Shown one piece after another: positions 15,798 through 18,173 of a DNA stretch of 18,173 nucleotides. Origin of the DNA: JAOZMY01 sp964577975. Its GTDB lineage: Bacteria; Desulfobacterota; S145-22. Position numbers and translations under genes: made by a program. The notes below the pieces were generated by a model, which had not been told where the DNA came from, ran no database searches, and saw only the letters and a program-made list of their open reading frames with translations. The stretch covers positions 1 through 18,173 of the forward strand of contig CAZOBB010000134.1 in NCBI GenBank assembly GCA_964577975.1, in the 5' to 3' direction. Within the stretch, counting starts at the first letter, position 1. Each line of letters opens with the position of its first letter.

Positions 15798-15861
15798 GTA
15801 AATTCTCTCTCGCTCTCTCGCTTCCTCACTATTTCACTCCCTTTCCGCTTTCAGCTTCCTT

Positions 15862-15994
15862 TTGCCTTTCGCCTATTGCCCTTCGCCCTTCCCGCTTGGG
15901 GCTTGGGGCTTTCAGCTACTTCGCTCCCTCCCTCTCTACTCGTCACTCTCTACTCGTCACTACCTTCCCCGCTTTCAGCTTCGAGCTTTCAGCT
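15862..15994. repeat. Imperfect tandem 7-base repeat, 19 units in phase
   Basis: From 15862 to 15994 the sequence divides without slippage into 19 heptamers. Identical units recur at exact multiples of seven: TTCAGCT at 15911, 15974 and 15988; TGGGGCT at 15897 and 15904; CTCTCTA at 15932 and 15946; CTCGTCA at 15939 and 15953. Neighbours such as TCGCCCT (15883) and TCCCGCT (15890) are one or two changes from these. A further TTCAGCT at 15850 is two bases out of phase. The array ends a few bases after the stop codon of the crotonase gene. The whole region 15801-16000 is about four-fifths pyrimidine on the + strand. The unit is too short, and there are no spacers, for a CRISPR array. Confidence 0.85.
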
Positions 15995-16001
15995 CCCTAC
16001 C

Positions 16002-16781
16002 CTACTCTCCCTTCCACGCCGGTTTGCGCTTTTCGAAGAAGGCCTGCATTCCTTCCTTCCCGTCGTGGCTGAGGAAGGTGAGAATGCTGCTTAAGGCCTC
16101 GTAGGTCTCGCCGAAGCCAACCGGCACCTCTCGCTCGCTCAGGATGATCGATTTGGCGAAGGCAATGGCGATGGGGGCATTGGCCAGGACGCGGTCCATC
16201 AGGTCCTTGGCCGCGGCCATCAGTTCCCCCGGCGGAACCACCCGGTTGACGAGCCCGATACGTTCCGCCTCCTCGGCGGGGAGGTTCGTCGCCGTCAGGA
16301 CCAGCTCCATCGCCTTGGCGGGCCCCACCAGGCGGGTCAGGCGGAAGACGCCGCCCCATCCGGGGATGAGGCCGATCTTCAGCTCCGGCACACCGATCCG
16401 GGCGTTCTCGGAGGCCACGCGCAGGTCGCAGGCCATGGCCACCTCGCCGCCCGCCCCCACGGCCCAGCCGTTGATCGCGGCAAGGGTCGGCTTTTTCAGT
16501 CGCTGGATCCGCTCGCACATCCGCATCCCGGCAAAGAGGAACTCCGCGTACTCCCGACCCTGGATGTCCTGCATCAGGGAGATATCGGCGCCCACGCTGA
16601 AGTACTTGTCTCCTGGGGCCGTCAGGATAAGTCCGCCGATGGTGTCATCCTTCTCCACTCGGTCCAGGATGGCGTTCATCTCCTCGATGCCCGTCCAGTC
16701 GAAGGGGTTGCCCTTGTCGGGGCGGTTGAGGGTCGCAATGGCGATTCGGTCTTCCACCGTCAGGTCGATGCGTTCACCCAT
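16002..16781 (-). CDS. Enoyl-CoA hydratase/isomerase family protein (crotonase, both Glu present)
   Basis: A 259-residue crotonase-fold enzyme, full length. The oxyanion-hole segment SVGADIS (62-68), the active-site stretch NGWAVGAGGEVAMACDLRVA with Glu113, and VPELKIGLIPGWGG with Glu133 are present. These two glutamates correspond to the acid/base pair that adds water to 2-enoyl-CoA thioesters, so a hydratase reaction is likely. The C-terminal EGMQAFFEKRKPAWKGE is usual. A GGAGG ribosome site precedes the ATG, and the BadH-like dehydrogenase ends 10 bases upstream, which indicates one transcript. Next to that partner it may act like BadK, hydrating cyclohex-1-ene-carboxyl-CoA, but ordinary beta-oxidation cannot be excluded. 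GC content is higher than in genes left of 15.7 kb. Confidence 0.9.
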   Translation of the reverse strand: MGERIDLTVEDRIAIATLNRPDKGNPFDWTGIEEMNAILDRVEKDDTIGGLILTAPGDKYFSVGADISLMQDIQGREYAEFLFAGMRMCERIQRLKKPTLAAINGWAVGAGGEVAMACDLRVASENARIGVPELKIGLIPGWGGVFRLTRLVGPAKAMELVLTATNLPAEEAERIGLVNRVVPPGELMAAAKDLMDRVLANAPIAIAFAKSIILSEREVPVGFGETYEALSSILTFLSHDGKEGMQAFFEKRKPAWKGE

Positions 16782-16791
16782 GGTTTCCTCC

Positions 16792-17547
16792 CTAACACAT
16801 GTTGAGGCCGCCGTTGACGCTCAGGGCCTGTCCCGTGATGTAGCTGGCCTCGTCCGAGGCGAGCCAGACGATGGCGTTGGCCTGTTCCTCGGGATTGGCC
16901 ACCCGCCGCATGGGGATGGCCTTCCGGATGGCCTCCACCACCTTCGGCATGGTCTGCGCCACGTCCTCGAAGAGCGGGGTCTGGGTGGGGCCGGGGCAGA
17001 TGCTGTTGACCCGGATCTTGTAGCGGGCCATTTCCCGGGCGATCGATTTGGTGAAAGCATACACGCCTCCCTTCGTGGCGGAATAGACCGCCTCGCCCGT
17101 GCTGCCCACCTTGGCCGCGTCGGAGGCCACGTTGACGATGGCGCCGCCCGTCTCCTGCTTCGTCATGTATTCCAGGACGGCGCGGGTCACGTAGATGGGG
17201 CCCTTCAGGTTGATGTTGATGAGCCGTTCCCACAGGGCGGGATCGTTCTCCATGAAGGGCTGGATCTTGTCCCAGGCGGCGTTGTTGACGAGGACGTCGA
17301 TTTTTCCGAAGGTGTCCACCACGGTCTTTGCCATGGCCCGGGTTTGCTCAAAGTCGGAGATGTCGGTCTTGACGAACAGGGCCTTCGCGCCGAGGGCCTC
17401 GATCTCCTTGACCACTTTGGAGCCGTTTTCCTCGTTGATATCGACGATCACGACCGTGGCGTTCAGCCCGGCCAGCTTCAGGGAGGTCGCGCGGCCGATT
17501 CCGCTCCCTCCGCCCGTTACCACCGCAACTTTTCCCGTGAAATCCAT
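16792..17547 (-). CDS. Short-chain dehydrogenase, BadH-like (2-hydroxycyclohexanecarboxyl-CoA dehydrogenase type)
   Basis: A 251-residue classical SDR. The Rossmann motif TGGGSGIG is at 11-18; Asp36 at the end of the second strand predicts NAD over NADP; the catalytic Ser142, Tyr155 and Lys159 are in place (ASDAAKVGSTGEAVYSATKGG). The segments NNAAWDKIQPF, NVASDAAKVGSTGEAVY, CPGPTQTPLFEDV and ITGQALSVNGGLNM closely resemble, from memory, BadH of Rhodopseudomonas palustris, which oxidises 2-hydroxycyclohexanecarboxyl-CoA in anaerobic alicyclic-acid and benzoate degradation. Other beta-hydroxyacyl-CoA dehydrogenases and FabG-like reductases share parts of these motifs, so the substrate is inferred. 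AGGAGG lies 7 bases before the ATG. The gene is flanked on both sides by crotonase genes on the same strand. Confidence 0.88.
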   Translation of the reverse strand: MDFTGKVAVVTGGGSGIGRATSLKLAGLNATVVIVDINEENGSKVVKEIEALGAKALFVKTDISDFEQTRAMAKTVVDTFGKIDVLVNNAAWDKIQPFMENDPALWERLININLKGPIYVTRAVLEYMTKQETGGAIVNVASDAAKVGSTGEAVYSATKGGVYAFTKSIAREMARYKIRVNSICPGPTQTPLFEDVAQTMPKVVEAIRKAIPMRRVANPEEQANAIVWLASDEASYITGQALSVNGGLNMC

Positions 17548-17576
17548 CGCTATTCCTCCTCTCGGTATTCCTTCGG

Positions 17577-17665
17577 TGTGTTTCGTTTGTCAGGTTTATC
17601 TCGCTGTTTTTCTGGATGATTTGTATCGGCTTTTCATACGAGACAAACGGTACGAACGATCCAAC
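17577..17665. repeat. 9-base repeat units in both orientations between the crotonase and SDR genes
   Basis: Three adjacent units, TGTGTTTCG, TTTGTCAGG and TTTATCTCG (17577-17603), match the 9-base repeat at 15716-15759; the last is identical to its consensus. At 17639-17647 CGAGACAAA is the exact reverse complement of another unit of that array, followed by degenerate copies to 17665. The opposed units TTTATCTCG and CGAGACAAA could pair with one mismatch into a stem around a 35-base loop. Confidence 0.6.
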
Positions 17666-17675
17666 TTTTCACCTT

Positions 17676-18173
17676 TTACCTGTTTTCGAACTTCGGTTTA
17701 CGTCTCTCCGTGTAGGCTTGAACCCCTTCCCGCGCGTCGCGGGTCGTCTCGTTCTCCGCGTAACGCCGCCAGGTCAGCTCGAAGGCCGCCTCCTCGGAGA
17801 GGGTGCGTCCCTTGTAGAAAAGCTCCTTGCTCATCCGCACGGCGATGGGGCCGTTTTCGCAGACTCCTTCAGCGATCTCCATCGCCCTATCGAGTGCCTT
17901 TCCGGGCGGCACCACCTCGTTCACGAATCCCATCTCGTAGGCCCGCCGGGCGGAGATGCGCTTTCCGGTCAGGAGCAGCTCCAGGGCGTGGCCGGGGAGC
18001 AGGTGCCGGGAGAGCGTGGCCGTGAAGGCCGGCATGAGACCCCACTTCACCTGGGTGATGCCGAACTGGGCCGTCTCCGCCGCCACCCGCAGGTCGCATT
18101 CCTGGGCGATCCACCAGCCCCCCGCGACGCAGTAACCGTTGATGGCGGCGATCACCGGCTTGGTGATATCGAA
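17676..18173 (-). CDS. Crotonase-family protein, 5' end outside the window, both catalytic Glu missing
   Basis: The C-terminal 166 residues of an enoyl-CoA hydratase/isomerase family protein; the frame is open to the window edge, where it reads FDITKPVIAAINGY, so about 90-100 residues lie outside. The fold-typical glycine and CDLRVA segments are clear (NGYCVAGGWWIAQECDLRVA), as is the tail AREGVQAYTERRKPKFENR. At the two positions where hydratases carry catalytic glutamates it has Trp (in GGWWIA) and Gln (in FGITQVKWGLMP). A hydratase reaction is therefore unlikely. Crotonases lacking these residues include ring-opening or ring-closing enzymes such as BadI and MenB. With a BadH-like dehydrogenase 128 bases downstream, a 2-ketocyclohexanecarboxyl-CoA hydrolase-like role is attractive but unproven. 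Confidence 0.85.
   Translation of the reverse strand, partial: FDITKPVIAAINGYCVAGGWWIAQECDLRVAAETAQFGITQVKWGLMPAFTATLSRHLLPGHALELLLTGKRISARRAYEMGFVNEVVPPGKALDRAMEIAEGVCENGPIAVRMSKELFYKGRTLSEEAAFELTWRRYAENETTRDAREGVQAYTERRKPKFENR

Noticed and set aside
15862..15994. A CRISPR-like reading of the heptamer region.
   Set aside because: Units are 7 bases, directly adjacent and imperfect, with no spacers and no cas gene in the window.
16144..17619. A 491-codon open frame on the + strand across the crotonase and SDR genes.
   Set aside because: It is an antisense artefact of the GC-rich third codon positions of two well-supported minus-strand genes, and it spans their intergenic gap.

Overview
The window is ordinary bacterial chromosome, densely coded. 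The gene set (LptF/LptG permeases, a GatC/GatA pair with no GatB beside it, an AI-2E family permease, a free-standing MetRS C-terminal-type tRNA-binding protein, and a crotonase/BadH-like dehydrogenase cluster) points to a Gram-negative, probably anaerobic bacterium. A member of the Desulfobacterota (former Deltaproteobacteria, for example a Syntrophales-like lineage) would fit. This placement is inferred from gene content; no rRNA or phylogenetic marker was analysed. I see no tRNA, rRNA, CRISPR array, insertion sequence or phage gene.

Layout. Positions 1-5609 read rightward: adenosylcobinamide kinase/guanylyltransferase (cobU) and adenosylcobinamide-phosphate synthase (cbiB/cobD) for late cobalamin assembly; lptF and lptG, the inner-membrane permease pair for lipopolysaccharide export, overlapping by 4 bases; a YbgC-type hotdog thioesterase; and a long KAS III (FabH-like) condensing enzyme. 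Positions 5624-12017 read leftward and, in transcription order, run valS, a DUF294-type nucleotidyltransferase, a two-CBS protein (4-base overlap), gatC, gatA. Positions 12194-14211 read rightward and encode the two ATPases of an oligopeptide/dipeptide ABC importer (OppD, OppF) with no permease or binding protein nearby; oppD has no ATG, GTG or TTG at the place its homology demands a start. Positions 14235-15649 read leftward: the small tRNA-binding protein and an AI-2E family permease with a good sigma70-type promoter almost touching its start codon.

From about 15.67 kb the character changes. An intergenic stretch of about 350 bases is built from three kinds of short imperfect tandem repeat (9-, 7/8- and 7-base periods) and is strongly pyrimidine-rich on the + strand. 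Beyond it, 16002-18173 carries three leftward genes with visibly higher GC (about 68% in sampled lines, against about 53-57% to the left): a crotonase with both catalytic glutamates, a BadH-like short-chain dehydrogenase, and a crotonase cut by the window edge that has lost both glutamates. Together they resemble the hydratase, dehydrogenase and ring-opening hydrolase steps of alicyclic-acid degradation. The 9-base repeat recurs, in both orientations, in the gap between the last two genes.

No clearly new system is established here. The observations most worth following are the phased tandem repeats, the glutamate-less crotonase beside a BadH-like enzyme, the nucleotidyltransferase/CBS pair encoded as two overlapping genes, and the missing canonical start of oppD.
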